Below, one piece after another: positions 45,399-59,450 of a stretch of DNA of 64,000 bases. Below the pieces are notes generated by a model. It was not told the origin of the DNA, searched no databases, and saw nothing but the letters and a program-made list of their open reading frames with translations. Each line of letters begins with the position of its first letter. Positions within the stretch are counted from its first letter, which is position 1. Position numbers and translations under genes: made by a program. Source of the DNA: Jaapia argillacea MUCL 33604 (Eukaryota; Basidiomycota; Agaricomycetes; Jaapiales; Jaapiaceae); NCBI GenBank assembly GCA_000697665.1, contig KL197714.1, positions 467,799-531,798 of the forward strand. Direction: 5' to 3'.

Positions 45399-48300
45399 CT
45401 TGATAAGTTATCCGCGGGGGGTTTGTCGTGAAGGTTGGTGGTGATCCTGGAAGAACAGATGAACGAGTTAGAATGTTGCAAGTGGTGTGGTACGCATGTA
45501 CAGGTGTACAAGCCTGGGGATGAGAATGAGAATGATCACTAACCAGTTCCCAAATCCACTCCCGACTTCAACGCGAACTCGACACCGAACAAGAAAAACT
45601 CAACGCGTCTTTCACGGGACACAAACAGTCTCCACTGTCGGTCGACCGCAAATATAGTTTAACAAGTATAAAAAAATGAAGCACTGGAACGAAGAACGAA
45701 ACACGGTGCCCGCGTTGAAGGGAGGGGGAGGAAGGATGAGGATATGGGGTACGGTCGAACGATTTATTGTAAGCGGACCCAGTCCCATTTTTATTCGCAC
45801 ACAACAACTTGTCGTGCCATACCCGGAGGACCCCGGTCACTCCGCCCCGCTCACCATTCCTTACTTGCTCGAATCTGTAATCTCTGCGCTATAACTATTC
45901 CAATCTGCGTGATCGTGGTCCTTAGCGAGTTGGGATTGGAACTAAGGCGTCCCGTGTTTTTTTACTAGAGGATTATGTACGTGCGATCTTTTCCGAAGAG
46001 AGTCTGGACGACGACGGGGAGCAGGAAGCGGAAGGATGAGGAGATTATGTTGGTGCTTGTGGGTGTCGCGTAGTCGACGGTGACGCTGCTTGCATCACAG
46101 ACTCGATAACAATTCCCCGTCTATCGTACTCCGTCATTACCACTCATGTCTAAACTTGTCTTTGTCGTCTCACAGCAATCTTTTTTGGAGTCGCGAGATC
46201 CGCCACTGCACAGGCCGCAGTATCGCGCAACAAGAAAGTAGTATCACTTTGATTGGTCCGAATGGGCGAGGGGTGTACCAAGTCCTCCCCACTGTCTCAT
46301 ACTACTCGAACCACAACAAAAAACAGGACGACAATAATGTTACCCCTCTTTTGTTCTCATCTCATCCGAGCCCCAGTCTGAGTTCCGGCCCTCTCTGGAC
46401 GCTCATTGTCTTGCCGCGGTTAACTTTAATCTCGTTTTTGTGTGATTGGGTAGGTGCTTGCTTCTGGGTGATTGGGTGTTTAGGCTTTCTCCTTGGCCAT
46501 TATTGCCTCCTCATGAATTGCGCTTGCATATCGTACACGGTCATCAGGAATTGTGGCGACTCTCATTGTATTACCACGGCTCTGAAAAGATCAGCTTCCT
46601 GTAAACTCGGAGGCTTGCAAGATTCTCATTGTGTCCTCACTTCAGCATAATCATTAGCCTTTCCTAGCCACAGGCGACTCCCATCGGCAACGATCCACGT
46701 CCCTCGTTCTTCCCGCAAACGTTTACACCCAACGAGTTCATCTATGAAGGTAAGCAAACTCAAACTCTGTCAGCATTGTCTCACCCCTACTTCTTCCAGG
46801 GGAACGGGACCTGTTGCCTGTGCCCTGCGATCTGAGACAAGGAGTGCCTCGTACCTAATCGCCACAGTAATTCCGTACAAGTCGTAGGAAGAATGGATTG
46901 TATGCGACAAGATGTACGGAGTCATCTAAGGAGGTCCGCTCATGCTTTTCGACCCTCATCATCTTCTCTCCCCTCAAACCCATCTCAACCGAGACCCTAA
47001 CCCACTCCCAGCATAAAACACCAATCCTCACTTCCGGAGACGAGCCGTCCACCCATACGCACAGTCTGGGGTCTGGCTTAATCATGATGCACCGTTGTAT
47101 TGCTGGGTGAGCCTGACCATCATTTGCGTCTTCCTTCGTTGATAGATCCACAGTACTAGTGGCATATCAATCGCCGTTCCGATTTACGCTACCTCGGACC
47201 CACAATTCGGGCCCACAGTACTCCCCTCAAGTCCACACCCGTATCAACTGGGAGCCTCCGAACAACATTGTTCATCCTTGGCTTTTGCGAATTGATAATG
47301 GTGGTCGAACCGATTATACTCCACCTTCATCCTCCCGTCTAGGAGCGATTTGGCTTAACCCGCTTCGCCTCCTAGGCTTCACGCTGACCCCATATTCCGA
47401 GTCGTAGCGCTGATATGCGATCATTCCGAGCATAGAACCCAGTGCAAAGCAACCCCAGTCTTGAAGTAAGCGCTGACCCCACATCCATCACTTTGTTCTG
47501 ATGCCCGTTCCACCAGAAACAGATAGCATACACCCCCTTACTCAACGCTCCTCGAGCGCTAATCCACTTTGGCCTATCTAACTTGGTGCACTCGTGATAA
47601 AGTGATGATGGTGTGAAGTCGATCGTTCCTAAAAAGTTGTTGCTTCTTCTTGATGCAGGTATGTAAACATCGCCGCCCCTATTGAAGCCTCCTCGGACGC
47701 ACAGGTGTCTTATCGTATCTCGGGACCTGCGGTGCCACACTTGTGCCTACATGGGTGCCCTCGGATGACCTCCGACATCGTACTAGACCGTCAAACATGA
47801 TGTGATCACCACTAATCGGATCACTTGCTCAGTCACGAGTTCCTCTGGGTCAATCATGCCTCGTCGACGGAAATCAAAGCGATTAAGAAGGGAGTACCTC
47901 GCCAACTTGAATGTCTCCCACGACGGCGCTATCCTACCCAGATATATCCAAACATCCCTTCGAGTCCTCGTGCTTTTGCCATTACCATGCAAACCGTATT
48001 CCCATAGGTGACTCGCGGTTCCTGGGGGTACCCCTAGATCTCCATACTTACCAGCCAACGTTTTCTGTCGCATACACACATCAGATCTGGTTGAAGAGAT
48101 AGAGGATCTTCGAACCCCGGGCCTAGCGGAATTTCAGCACTTAGAACTAACCCTACACGTCCTTGCCTCGTTGTCCGCCTGGTAGGCTTTGATCACTCGA
48201 GCTGCCAAAATGTGTCGTTTGGTCATCTTACCCCCTCGCTTGGACTATCATAGGACCTGAAGATCATAGAAGAGTAGGGCGCCTAAGCTGGCGAATTGTG

Positions 48301-50076
48301 TGAAGAGGCTTGCTTCTGTTGCAAAAGTACTAGTGTTGGTACTTCGCCGCTCTGCATTGGATATTCGAGGTGAGGTTCTGAAGAAGGTTTAAATTTGACC
48401 TCGAGGCTGGTTTAGATGGGATCGAGATGACACTTCATCTCAGACATTGGGATTTGCATTGGGGCGTCTTCGACGTGTACTTGTTGCCGATCTGAACGAC
48501 TTACTGCCGATCAAAGTGGGAGATAGGACGAGAAATGATAACCGACGCTCTACAGCTACGTACACCTTTACCCACTCTCACATCCATCTCACCAACCCAA
48601 ATTAAGTTGGCAAGAAGCATACAAACCAGACTCGATCTACTCGTCTCATCCCATGACCACCTCTCAACACCATCGTCGTCATTTCCGATTCGGCCGTCAA
48701 TTGCTATCGTCCAGAGAGGCTTCAATCACACGTCTAGTCAACCCTGCAGGTCCACAAACGCACCTTCAAGCCACATCGCCGCTTTCCATTCTATTTCCAT
48801 TGATCCGCAAAGTCAATGGACCTACATTCTCAGTTGCCTCAAGGCCTGCCTGAGTGTCAACCAGGAGAAGCCTCGAACTTGATCACTTATCATCGGACTT
48901 GCTTTACATACAACCCATCCCCCTTCCTCGGAGCCATCTTACCATAATGGATTGGCCCATAGGATGGTGAGTGTCTTGTGAGTGTCTTACCTTTACGACG
49001 CAGGCCAGTGCGTTTTACTAATTCGTTGCAACTCGATGGTTGTTTAATGGATGGCGTAGCGCTACAGAGATAGTGTAGGATCTCAGGACCCAAACGCATC
49101 TGGCAAGGACAATCTTGCGCTAGAACCTACTGGTCGAGTCGATCGAGTCCACTGCAACGGCGCTCCATTACATACGTTTGAAAACACGTTGTCGGCTGGC
49201 GGTATGTACTTCTTTCAGCTTTGGTGGTGGATGGCAAGTGGATGGCGCTTGGTTTATCCTTGAACTTTATTCCCTAGTCGATTGAAGATATAGCATCGTA
49301 GAAGAAGCTTGTCCGATCTTCTGGGCCGGCGTGGTGTTGAGTGGTGACCAGAATCGAAATCTCTAGACATTTTCAACTATGTCCAGTTGACTCAAGTTAC
49401 CATCACCATGGAACGCTGCATGATTGGTTAGGAACGATGATATGATACCTACACGCTCAGTTCGTTTGCCCTGCAAATCGCCCACTCGTCTTCTGGAAGG
49501 CATCTCCCAGGTTGAGTGATAAGGACGTGAGATACTCACGCTGTGTTCGTCGTCGTCTCTACAGCGGGGATTGTTCCATCTTTTCACTTAATTTCTATCG
49601 CTGCATTGCCTCAGTGGATGTTGAGGCATCGAGTGGCGTCAATCTGATCCTTCCTAATCGGTAACTGCAGTTAGCTACCTCGGACATCGAAACTCCAGGG
49701 ACAACCCGAAATTTCGTCCGAATCTGGCTTCTGTCCTCGATCTATGCGACCTGCACGCTATCTTTTGAGGAGTCGCTGTTCAACGTTCAACGGCCACGTC
49801 AGAACGTGGGCCGTTAAGATAACCACCTGAACAAACTTTCACAAGGAGACAACCTTCAGATTGCAGATTTCCTTCCAGGCGAGGGCCGTCATCCCACTTC
49901 TCAACGAGTGTACAGAAGATAGAGGGCGACGTGCCATTTCTCAGTCATTGACAATACATGTATTGATCATAGAGATAGGCGGGACGCATAGTGATCGTGC
50001 ACATATCATAGAGAACTTGCAGGATGATGATAGCAGTGGAAATACGGTGAACGAAAGATACAGAATGCAGCAACGC
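45399..50076. other. Gene-poor 4.7-kb region
   Basis: After the HMG-CoA reductase leader I found no frame with domains or a convincing exon chain. Frames of 70-190 codons occur on both strands (plus 46090-46650, minus 47372-47740, plus 48535-48882). None shows motifs, signal peptides or links across plausible introns, and several overlap each other on opposite strands. No terminal repeats, tRNA pattern or low-complexity array was seen. It may hold a decayed gene or a long non-coding transcript. Confidence 0.5.
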
Positions 50077-50735
<659 letters not shown>

Positions 50736-51083
50736 GTTGGCGGCGTCGGCGGAGTCGTAGCGATTGTCGTGCTCGTTCAATGCCTTGAGTGGCTGATTGG
50801 TGAGGAACCGGCGTTTGCCGATTGTGCAACTGTACAGTTCATTCCCACGTCATGTTTCTCCGTATCTGACATATTCTCCTTCCACAACCGGTGACCGCGG
50901 AATGGGGAAGTGCAGTAATTTCTCCCGTCGATTCATTAAAAAAAACTCAATCCAGGTGATACATATGAACGAGGCTGAAGCGTATTAATATTGGGAAATG
51001 TCAGCGTCCTGTATGCAAGGGTGTTGGGCCTTTGTGATAGCATACTACAGCCAGAACCAAAGACCGAGGTAACATCACCAACA
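50736..51083. other. Intergenic region, eL42 promoter side
   Basis: Lies upstream of eL42 and downstream of the 3beta-HSD stop. No gene seen. Confidence 0.6.
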
Positions 51084-52757
51084 TTAGTTCAACACGTGAA
51101 CAGCATCTATGTCTAAACCCTCCTTGACGCCATCCTGTACCTTCTTGACTCCAGCCTCAGCCTTGACCAAACCAAAGCCGAAACTAACACCACCACCCAG
51201 CGACCTCTCCAGCAGCTCCCCAGCACGCTTGTGCTCTTGTACAAGTTTACACATCCCCTCAAGCGTCGTCCATGCACCTTCGTACCCCAATCCCCCTTTT
51301 GCGGGTGGGAGTCGGGCACGAGAGTCGTCGAATATGAGATGGACCATGGTCAACGCGAACAAGGATGGTTGGAGATTGACGATGTCGCCATTGAGTGGCG
51401 GGAGGAGTCCTCCGAGGAATCGGGATAGTGCCGAGCTGGATGAGACGAGGAAGTATCGTGAAAGATAGTACGTTTCCATCAAGTGGGAGAGCAAGAGCAT
51501 TGCAGTAGGGGAAAGCAGAGGGAAGGTGGTCTCTCCGTCCGTGAGGGTACTCAGCGTGGTATAGACATCTCCGTAGGTGATCGGAGGGCATGGATCCGCG
51601 ACGTTGAATGCCTGCCCTGAGATGTCAGGATTCGTGGAACCTTGAGATAGCTCGATTAACCGCTGTTCGTAACAGAGGTGGGCCAGAGAGCAATTCTCTA
51701 CGTAGATGAAACTTTGAAGGATATTGGGTATCCATGTCGGATTATTCTTTCGGACAAGGTAAGCGCCACAAAGGATATCACCGCCTAATTCAGGCCACGA
51801 ATGAGTTCGAATCAGAGGGGACAATAAGAGTCAACCTACCTGGACCAAAGATACCATTACCAGGTCGCACACAACCTGTCCTCAAAGTCTTGCCGTCAGT
51901 GCCTATGGACCTGCCATTGGCTGCACGGACGAGACTCTCGGCTTGTATCTTCGTAACCGCGTAATTCGAGAAGAACTCCTCATGGCGTTTCGGCAACCGA
52001 GTATCATCGTCGTTCAGAACCTGAACGACCATATCCGGCTCCCTCTGCCAAGGCCATAACCAAAATCGAGAGCTCTTCACACAGACAGAGCCCGAGGAAG
52101 TGTAAATGAGGGTGCCTGCCCCGATGGAACAAGCCGCATCGATAACGTTCCGTGTCCCTTCGACGTTCACTTTCGCAGAGTTGGATACGAGCGAGGGATG
52201 GCGTTCGTAGAAACGAATGTTGGCTGCTGTGTGGAAAACTGTGATTTCGGATTGGTCGGATGGATCGGCCCATGGTGCTTGGAAGGCCACAAGGACGGCT
52301 GCTGCATCGCAGATATCAACCCTCTTAAAGTCGATGGATTGGGCAGCGCCTGTCGTCAGATCTTTGCGAGTTGGGGGTCGAATATCGAGGATCCGGATCC
52401 GTTTTGGATCTTCTCCACGCTGGATAAGGTGAAGTACGATCCATCCTCCTAAAAAGCCTCCCTTAACCAAAGTTCAGCCCACCGAGCAATCGAAATAAGG
52501 GGCATTATACCACCCACCCCTCCAACAACAATGTATCGATGACCTGTCTTCGGAGGCAGCTGGTCAGCGACCGAGATGGGTGCCCGTTGATACCGCTCAA
52601 ACGCCTCCCGGACACTCTGATTCGTAAACCGTTTAGGCGAGAAAGCCAAAGCCTCTGCAGGAAGGGTCGACAGTTTCTTGTCGTTTCCTCGTAGGTATTG
52701 TAGAAAGATCGCAAGCAAAGCCAGTAACGAGCCGATTGTCCACAACACCGCACCCAT
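51084..52757 (-). CDS. 3beta-HSD / ERG26-like NAD(P)-dependent dehydrogenase
   Basis: Extended short-chain dehydrogenase of the 3beta-hydroxysteroid dehydrogenase group; ERG26 in this group oxidises 4-alpha-carboxysterols in ergosterol synthesis. Three exons (52514-52757, 51840-52457, 51084-51784) sum to 1563 bases and give 520 residues. The N-terminus is a membrane anchor (LWTIGSLLALLAIFLQYL). IVVGGVGGFLGGWIVLHL is the Rossmann nucleotide-binding motif, completed only across intron 1. Next come VFHTAANI, LIYTSSGSV with the catalytic Ser, and SNYAVTKIQAES with the YxxxK pair. SFIYVENCSLAHL follows, as in ERG26 and 3beta-HSD proteins. An N-terminal anchor of this kind is not in yeast ERG26, and the substrate could be another steroid or a different lipid. 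Confidence 0.85.
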
Positions 52758-53299
52758 GTCAGAGGCCGTCAGTGAGCAATTGAGGGAGGACAGGAAAGGC
52801 AGCGAGAAGCATTGACATTTGGGTTTTTCTTGGTTGTGATGGAAGCAATTTCGGCGCCTCGCTCGCACGGCATGTTCAAGATTAACAACCAGCAGATTCT
52901 AGCAGCTACCCTCATACGGACGTCCAACATGACGACTTCAGTTAACCAGCACCTCAAAAGATCGAAAATGACGAGGAAAGTGTCGAATTGAGTTGTGTTG
53001 CAACGTCATTACAATCCTCCAAACACCACGACAATCCTCCTTTCGCAGCAGACGGGATGGGGAGATGGTGACACAACACTACAATTAAAGACCAGAGGAT
53101 AGCCCCGCGATGAAGCCGCATGGAGTAGATCAGGAACAGATATGGTGCCTAAATCAGTCAAGTTTTTCGAAACGGGGGGACTGAGGACGCTAATAGTGAG
53201 AGAGGTGTCACAATGCGAAGCCGAATCTGTCAGATCGATACCAACGATGCCTACAACCGTTATCGTAATTTGTTCGGGAGACAAATGATGCACGTACGA
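52758..53299. other. Intergenic region, no gene seen
   Basis: Carries the promoter of the 3beta-HSD gene and the 3' flank of the KH-domain gene. Confidence 0.6.
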
Positions 53300-54968
53300 T
53301 TATGCAGGAGGCGGTGGTGGTGGCGCAGATTCCCCAGGAGGAGGCGGCGGCGGAGCGCTACCAGGGGCAGACGGTGAACCTCCAGACGCACCATAACCCT
53401 GTGTAGCATAATACTGAGCATACTGCTGTTGTTGACTCGCAGCCCATTCCTTGAACTGGGCCGAGTTCACATCGTAGCCATACGCAGCCCTACAGATTAC
53501 CATCCGTGAGTCAGAATCCCAAAGGAAACAAACGAGGGCTACATACCAGTAAGCAGCGTATGCATCTGTATCATTACTTGACGGTACACCGCCTGCGGGA
53601 GCTTGATCAGCGGAAGGAGCACCGCCCGGAGGAGGGGGAGGTGCGCTGCCGTCAGGAGGGGGAGGCGGGGGTGCCGAACCATCAGGAGGCGGAGGAGGTG
53701 CGCTACCAGGTTGAGGCGCATATCCCTAACATGCCCAATCACATACAATCAGATAGAGGAGGGAAGGAGGAGGTTAGTGGTCAGATGAGGATCAGCCATC
53801 ACACAAGGACAGGTGCAGCATAAAACACAGGAATGAAACACAGGAACAAGTATACATACGGTATAAGCAGCCGAATAGGCGGCGAATTGCATTTGTGCCT
53901 GGTGTAGTTCTAGTTGTTGATGTTGAAGCCATTGAGCAACTTTGCCGTGCTCTTGCTTAACGACTTCCAGCAAGTCTTCCGTCAGTACTTTGGCGCGGGC
54001 AACTTGTCCTTCGTCAGGGCCTCTGTACCACAGTATGAGTAAGCACATTGGGAGGGATGAGGTGGGAAGCTTGAAACGCACGTTACGTGAATGTACATCG
54101 GAACTTCCTCCTCGCGCCCTGTTTCCTGATTGACGAACCCCGATCCTAAACCTTTGATCTGGACACGAGTCCCAGTTTCCTGTTGGATGTACTTCACAAA
54201 TTGGCCCTACCACAGTGTTAAGTCAGCCAAAAACGAAAGCGAAACAATACTCTCCTCCTTCCAACTAACCTGCGGCCCGACAACCTTAGCCCGAACGTTG
54301 AAATTGCGAATCGTCTCCAGCCCAATAGGAAGCTTCTCTTCAGGCCATTTCCGCTACATTCAACAACCCAACAGTCAATCCGTGTCAACAAGAAGCAAGT
54401 GCAAAATCATACCTTCTCTCTCAGCCTCGTACTTTTATCCTCCACCAAAGGCCCCAAGTCGGTATTGATCAGGTCGTTAACCTTATCAATAGCCACCTGC
54501 AAAATCTCCTGGGTCGTAGCCGAAATGTGCAGATACAGTGGTGGGTCCTTCTCCGTAGCTTTTGTTCGGTCTGGATACCAGGTGCCCTTCGTGCTCACAG
54601 AAGCGCCGGTTTCTTCGTGGATCTATCCAACTCCTCAGTATCCCGTGTAATCCCCACAGCACAAGAACCTGAAGACGGAAAGAGAAACTCACCTGCTGCT
54701 GCGTAGACCCCTTTGTTAACATATACCTATTCCTCACATCATTGATATCAATATCATGCGTAAATTCTGCATCATGAGGGTCTTTCTGTCCGCCCAAACC
54801 ACTTGCACCACCAATAAGTGCAGAACCAGCGTATTGAGCTGCAATTTTGGCTGCGATAGCGGCCGCTGCAGCGGCCGCCTCAGATGCAGTCTTGCCGTCG
54901 TCGACTTTTGTGGCTTTCGAGGGGGCCTCTGCGTCGCCTGGTTCATCCCATTTGCGTTTGCTGGACAT
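53300..54968 (-). CDS. KH-domain RNA-binding protein (KHDC4/BLOM7-like)
   Basis: Predicted nuclear RNA-binding protein of the KHDC4 group, linked in animals to pre-mRNA splicing. It starts at ATG 54966-54968 (MSSKRKWDEPGDAEAPSKAT). The Ala-rich stretch SEAAAAAAAIAAKIAAQYA leads to FTHDIDINDVRNRYMLTKGS, the conserved entry to the first KH-like unit (TGASVSTKGTWYPD). A second unit has VKYIQQETGTRVQIKGLGSG, with the GxxG-type loop altered, and VPMYIHV. Then GPDEGQVARAKVLTEDLL and a Gln-rich helix follow. The tail is PPPPPDGSAP repeats and two AYG/QQYAQYY pieces of the kind seen in splicing factors. About five short introns; the TAA is at 53300-53302. Confidence 0.85.
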
Positions 54969-55181
54969 GGTGCTGGTGAGTGTTGCAGAGGAAGAGTGAC
55001 TTTGGTTGTGTTTGTGGCGCCTGTGGCGGAAACTTCGCCTTGACCTGAACCTCCAACTTTCAAGGACAAGTGGTTGTCTCATAATTGAAATTTATCAAGT
55101 ACATTTATCTGTGCTACAATTTTCGATCAACTAATTCGCCCAACCCTCGTCATCTTGCATCGAATATCTCAGTCACCACAC

Positions 55182-56791
55182 TTATGGTCGAATAGCAATC
55201 TTGACCGCTTCCCGATTTCGCATCTTCTCCAGCACCTTTCCATACTCCTCCAACCCAAATACATCTGTAACCTAACAATCCAAATCAATAATCAGCTCGT
55301 GTCTATCACCACCACCATCTTCTGAAGTGAAACAGGAACGAATGACTTACAATCCCTTTAACCTTGATCTTCCCACTTTCAAGGTAGGCAACCGCTCGGG
55401 GGAAGCAATGGGTTTGTGCGAACGAGCCTATGATCTATCATATCCAACAGCGGTTAGATCCATTGATTAATCGAAGTGAGTACCAGCAGGGAAACGGACC
55501 TTTATCTCGTCCGCGAAAATCCTACTCGGTTTCCAATGAACGAAGGCGCTTTCGTCATAAACTCCATAAATAAGCAATGTTCCCCCTCGCCGGACGTAAT
55601 CGATAGAATCGTTTGCGATTTTCTGTGACCCTGTTGCTTCAACCTACACCCGCAGTGCATTCAGCACCAATCCAACAAGAATCAAAGGTCCCAAACCCAT
55701 ACTCACCACGACATCAAAGCCATGCGGGTTCTTCTTCTTAATCTCCTCCCATTGGCTACTAGGATCATTCCTATCCAATTCAACAAACTCATCCCCAGCG
55801 TCTAGACTCCTCGCCAAATCCATTTTGGGACCTTTATTCGCAACCACCACAACTTTTGCCGCCCCGTTCAGCTTGAGAAGCTGTGCCAAAACCAGACCGG
55901 TCGGTCCAGCACCAATGATGAGCACTTCGACTCCGACTGGTGGAGAGAGTTTGTCCATTCCGTGAATTGCGCACGCAGCTGGCTCCACCATGACAGCTTC
56001 CTCGTCGGTGAGATTGTGGATTGCATAGACCTTTTTAGCATCGCTAGACAGATACCCGATTGTGAGTGAGGCTTGAGAAGCAGAGGAGGGACGTGACTTA
56101 CAATGCGATGTATTCCGCAAACCCTCCGTTAACATGAACACCCGCTCCCTTGAAATTTTCGCAAAGAACGTGCTGGCCTCTTCGACAATAGGAGCACTTC
56201 TCACACTGCGTGTCGAATGAAGGCTGTTAGACGATTAGAGTATCAGGCCAGTATCAGAGAGGCTTACAAGAATCCCAGGGTCCGCGACGCAACGATCTCC
56301 CACTGCAAAATCTTCAACGTGCTTCCCGATAGAGACGATGGTACCGGTGATCTCGTGACCGGGAATCAGCTACAGAGGGGAGATATATTTTCGATCAGTT
56401 CCCTGGACTAGCCGGTGAGGAAAGCTTGGGTTACGGGAAACTTCGCGCCAAACTCTCCAACGTGGACGTGTGCGTCAGTGCCACATACGCCTATCCAAAT
56501 GGGAGATTTGCAATTGTCACAAGGTGATTCGGATGGTAGGGGGGTACGAACCACAGTAGGACACTGTTCCCCGGTAAAATGCGTAAGTTTCTGATTGAAG
56601 GACCCATAAAATTGTAGGCGTGGAACGTACCTTTAACGAGAACTTGATCGTCGTTAATCTTTGGGATGGGGACGCGACGGACATCGAATTGCTCAGCCTG
56701 AGTTTACACGAGGTGTAAGGAAGTGTGAATGAGGCGAACAGAGACGTGAACCGACCGCCTGGTAGTACAAAGCTTTCATGGTGCCCTCCAT
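55182..56791 (-). CDS. Zinc-dependent medium-chain alcohol/polyol dehydrogenase
   Basis: NAD(P)-dependent dehydrogenase of the sorbitol/arabinitol/butanediol group. ATG 56789-56791 gives [11 protein letters not shown]; an inner ATG at 56777-56779 is also possible. [16 protein letters not shown] carries the catalytic zinc Cys and [12 protein letters not shown] the second ligand. [15 protein letters not shown] holds the four Cys of the structural zinc. [20 protein letters not shown] is the nucleotide-binding fold, and the chain continues [35 protein letters not shown] and, at the end, [11 protein letters not shown] with TAA at 55182-55184. About eight short introns split it. The closest matches in my memory are fungal arabinitol/sorbitol dehydrogenases; the exact sugar alcohol cannot be told. 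Confidence 0.88.
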
Positions 56792-57820
56792 ATTGCTAGA
56801 TATTCGACATAAATGAACGTACATTCGCTTTGATCAGCACCCGAGAATGGAGGACTCACCAAACGCTGACCTTGGGTCAAACTGTAACGACGAGTGGTAT
56901 GGGTGTAGAAGGGAAAGTAGACGTGTGTCAGGGCCCCCATACCATGCGAAGAGTCGAACGTGCAAATGGCAGGCTTCCCGGCTCTCCGTTGCGGTTTTGC
57001 GAGATATCTATGTTGTGGGCTAGGGAAAGACGTGAAAGACGTTACCGAAGTTGAACCGAGGGCATTGCAAGATCTAATCTAACCGACTACAACCGCCATC
57101 CACTTCCACAAGATTCGAAAATCTAGCGGATTAATTGAGAAGGTGCAATGCAGTGCATACGCTAAAGCATACCTCTGAATGGAATATCGTGGATCGTTGA
57201 TAGGCGCATAGTTCGGCATAACTGTCCTGCAATCAATCCAGCAAGTTGTGCGGCTGAGGATGCTCGGGCGTTTCACATGGTTTTTTGAAACAGAGGCAGT
57301 GGAGAATGGCAGCAGAAGAGTTCATCGCGACCTCACTAAGGTGAGAACTCAATCAATCGAGCGAAGCTAGCGGCAACTTTGATCGAATATACGGAACAGA
57401 GGCACCAGGGGACAGACACCTGGGCCGGCGCGCTGAGCGTACGCGGCAAAATTCCAGCTCAGGGAACTATCATCTCTCGTCATTCAAAGGAACGCAACCT
57501 GATTACAATACATTGAGAATAGTGTGCACAACAGACAGGAACAATGAATACAAAGGGTTCCCTACACCTAAACTGTTAAACAACCAAGACATGGAGAAAG
57601 AACAGTGATTTGCATGCGTGAGATCAACGATCGACGGTCCATGCATAGATACGTCCCAAAAGTTTGAGCAAATTGAACAGATGAAAAGATGATAAACTGA
57701 AGAAAGACCTCTAGGAGCGTAAATGCCAACATAGGTGCCCCGTTAAACCGGAATCCAAGGCTCAAGACTCGTGATCCAACCGCGAGCAGTCGCTGGCACG
57801 AGTGGGAGTCAGGGCAAAAA
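56792..57820. other. Intergenic region of about 1 kb, no gene seen
   Basis: Short frames of 60-75 codons on both strands have no motifs. It should contain the promoter of the zinc dehydrogenase gene and the 3' flank of the next gene. Confidence 0.55.
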
Positions 57821-59450
57821 TCACGAGATCCCGAGTAACCGCCGACGTTCCATGATCAAAGCCGACATAACGACGTGGTCGAACGTGGATTGAGATACCG
57901 TGTCTGGGTTAATCTCGAGTATGGCGGGAGTCGTAGTCTTAATGTAATTCTCGTCGCCTACGACGTGCGGCGGGATAAGGGACGCGATCAACGGCGCAGT
58001 TTCCCGACCGTTTCCGGTGTATGTCACTCGATAACACTGTAGGAAGAGGAGGCAAAGGTCACAAACGTCAGATGTATGTCTGGGGATGAAAAAGAAAACT
58101 GACCTTCTTGACGCTATCTGAGCAGTTCCACAAGAGCGTACACCGATCAGCAAACTCCCAAGTCATAACGTTCTTCCACCCAAATACTAACTACAGGCAT
58201 GGGAAAAAATCAGCAAGATCCCAGAAATCAACAAACCGACTGACCGCTTTGTGCGACCCATGTCCTTTCTTCAAAACCTTCGAAGACCACATTCTTATCT
58301 GGCCCACTCGAACGGTCCCAAGCTTGTCTTTATGCTCCGGGTTGCCAGTCCTGATCGTAGGAAAAATTTGGGCGGGTAAGTCCGAATATCTGCACATCCA
58401 AGACCAAGACTTACTCGATCTCTCCAACATACTCTCCGTCAGAGCTTCCTCCCCTCCTAATGATAGTCGTATATGAAACACCCGGCACAAAACAGTTCAT
58501 GCTAACGCTGATGTGATACCTCGCCAACTCCGCTTGTTCTTCAGGCGATATAAGCACATCAAACGAAGGGATCAAGATCATAGAATTGTATCCGTGAGGG
58601 GTGAATGCGAACTGCGTCACCGCAGGACCGGTGGCGGTGGGCCTTCTGACACGGGGATTCGGGGGCGGGACGAGTGGAGGGTTAGGAAGGCTGGAGGAAG
58701 GGGCTGAAATGGGTGGGCTAGGAAGCCTGGGTGCCGAATGTGATGAGTGAACTTGACGCCCTGGCGAAAGTGGTGGAGAGCCATACCCAGAACTTGGAGA
58801 TCTAGGAGACGACGAGAGTTGACTGCCGCCCACCTGCATCTGGTTTTGCGAATTGTGATGGTGGAGGTGACCATTGGATCGATTCTGAGGGATCCCAACT
58901 CCAAGTCCTTGTCTCTGAACTGTAGTGGCGGAGTTATTACTCGAGCCTGTATCCCTCCTCCTCATCCCCACTGCCCCCAATCCAGGTGAAGGGGGTCCAC
59001 CTGTGCCATTCGAGGACCCACTTGAATGATAAGATGAAGCAGGTCCCGGATATCCCCCCGAAGTGGAATACGGATCGTAGACCGAGCGGTCTTCCTCTGG
59101 AATGTCGTCCACAGGAGAAGGATCTTGCGAACGACCGAAAACTACGGCGCTCGCAGGGCTAGAGGATGATGAGAAGTCACGATCACCCCTCCTCTGTCGA
59201 GCTTGTAGTTGTTGCTGTTGTAGGACAAATGGATTTGTGGTATCGAGGGCCAGGGCAGCGGGGGAGAGGCTGTCTCGATAACGTCCCAGGATCGGGCTGT
59301 CTCCACGAGAGATTGAGGCGCCTCGTTCTAGTGTAGCAACATCCATTTCCCTGTAACTGTCCCAATTCACCTAGGTCAAAAATCATTGGTCTGTACACGA
59401 TCAAGGACTCACGTCGGCGGTGGGCTAAATCTTTGGTCTCTACTGTTCAT
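57821..59450 (-). CDS. Hypothetical protein with Ser/Pro-rich head and conserved-looking tail
   Basis: Five exons (59413-59450, 58415-59356, 58245-58350, 58104-58190, 57821-58036) join in phase and give 462 residues. The first 230 residues are disordered: Ser, Gly, Pro, Gln and His runs (FVLQQQQLQARQRRGD, GHLHHHNSQNQMQVGG). From about residue 240 a compact region starts (AVTQFAFTPHGYNSMILIP), followed by SMNCFVPGVSYTTIIRRGG, EYVGEIET, VLVFGW-type aromatic residues and CYRVTYTGNGRETAPLIASL. This tail recalls the DUF6593-type family of Agaricomycetes (TTIIRRG, VGEIE, then W-rich strands), but that is from memory and weak. No signal peptide or membrane segment. Function unknown. Confidence 0.7.

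Noticed and set aside
46090-48882. Several frames of 70-190 codons on both strands
   Set aside because: They overlap each other, lack domains, and I could not link them across convincing introns.
58391-58414. A 25-base intron in the 57.8-59.5 kb gene
   Set aside because: Too short for this genome; a longer intron ending at the CAG beside 58350 keeps the frame equally well.
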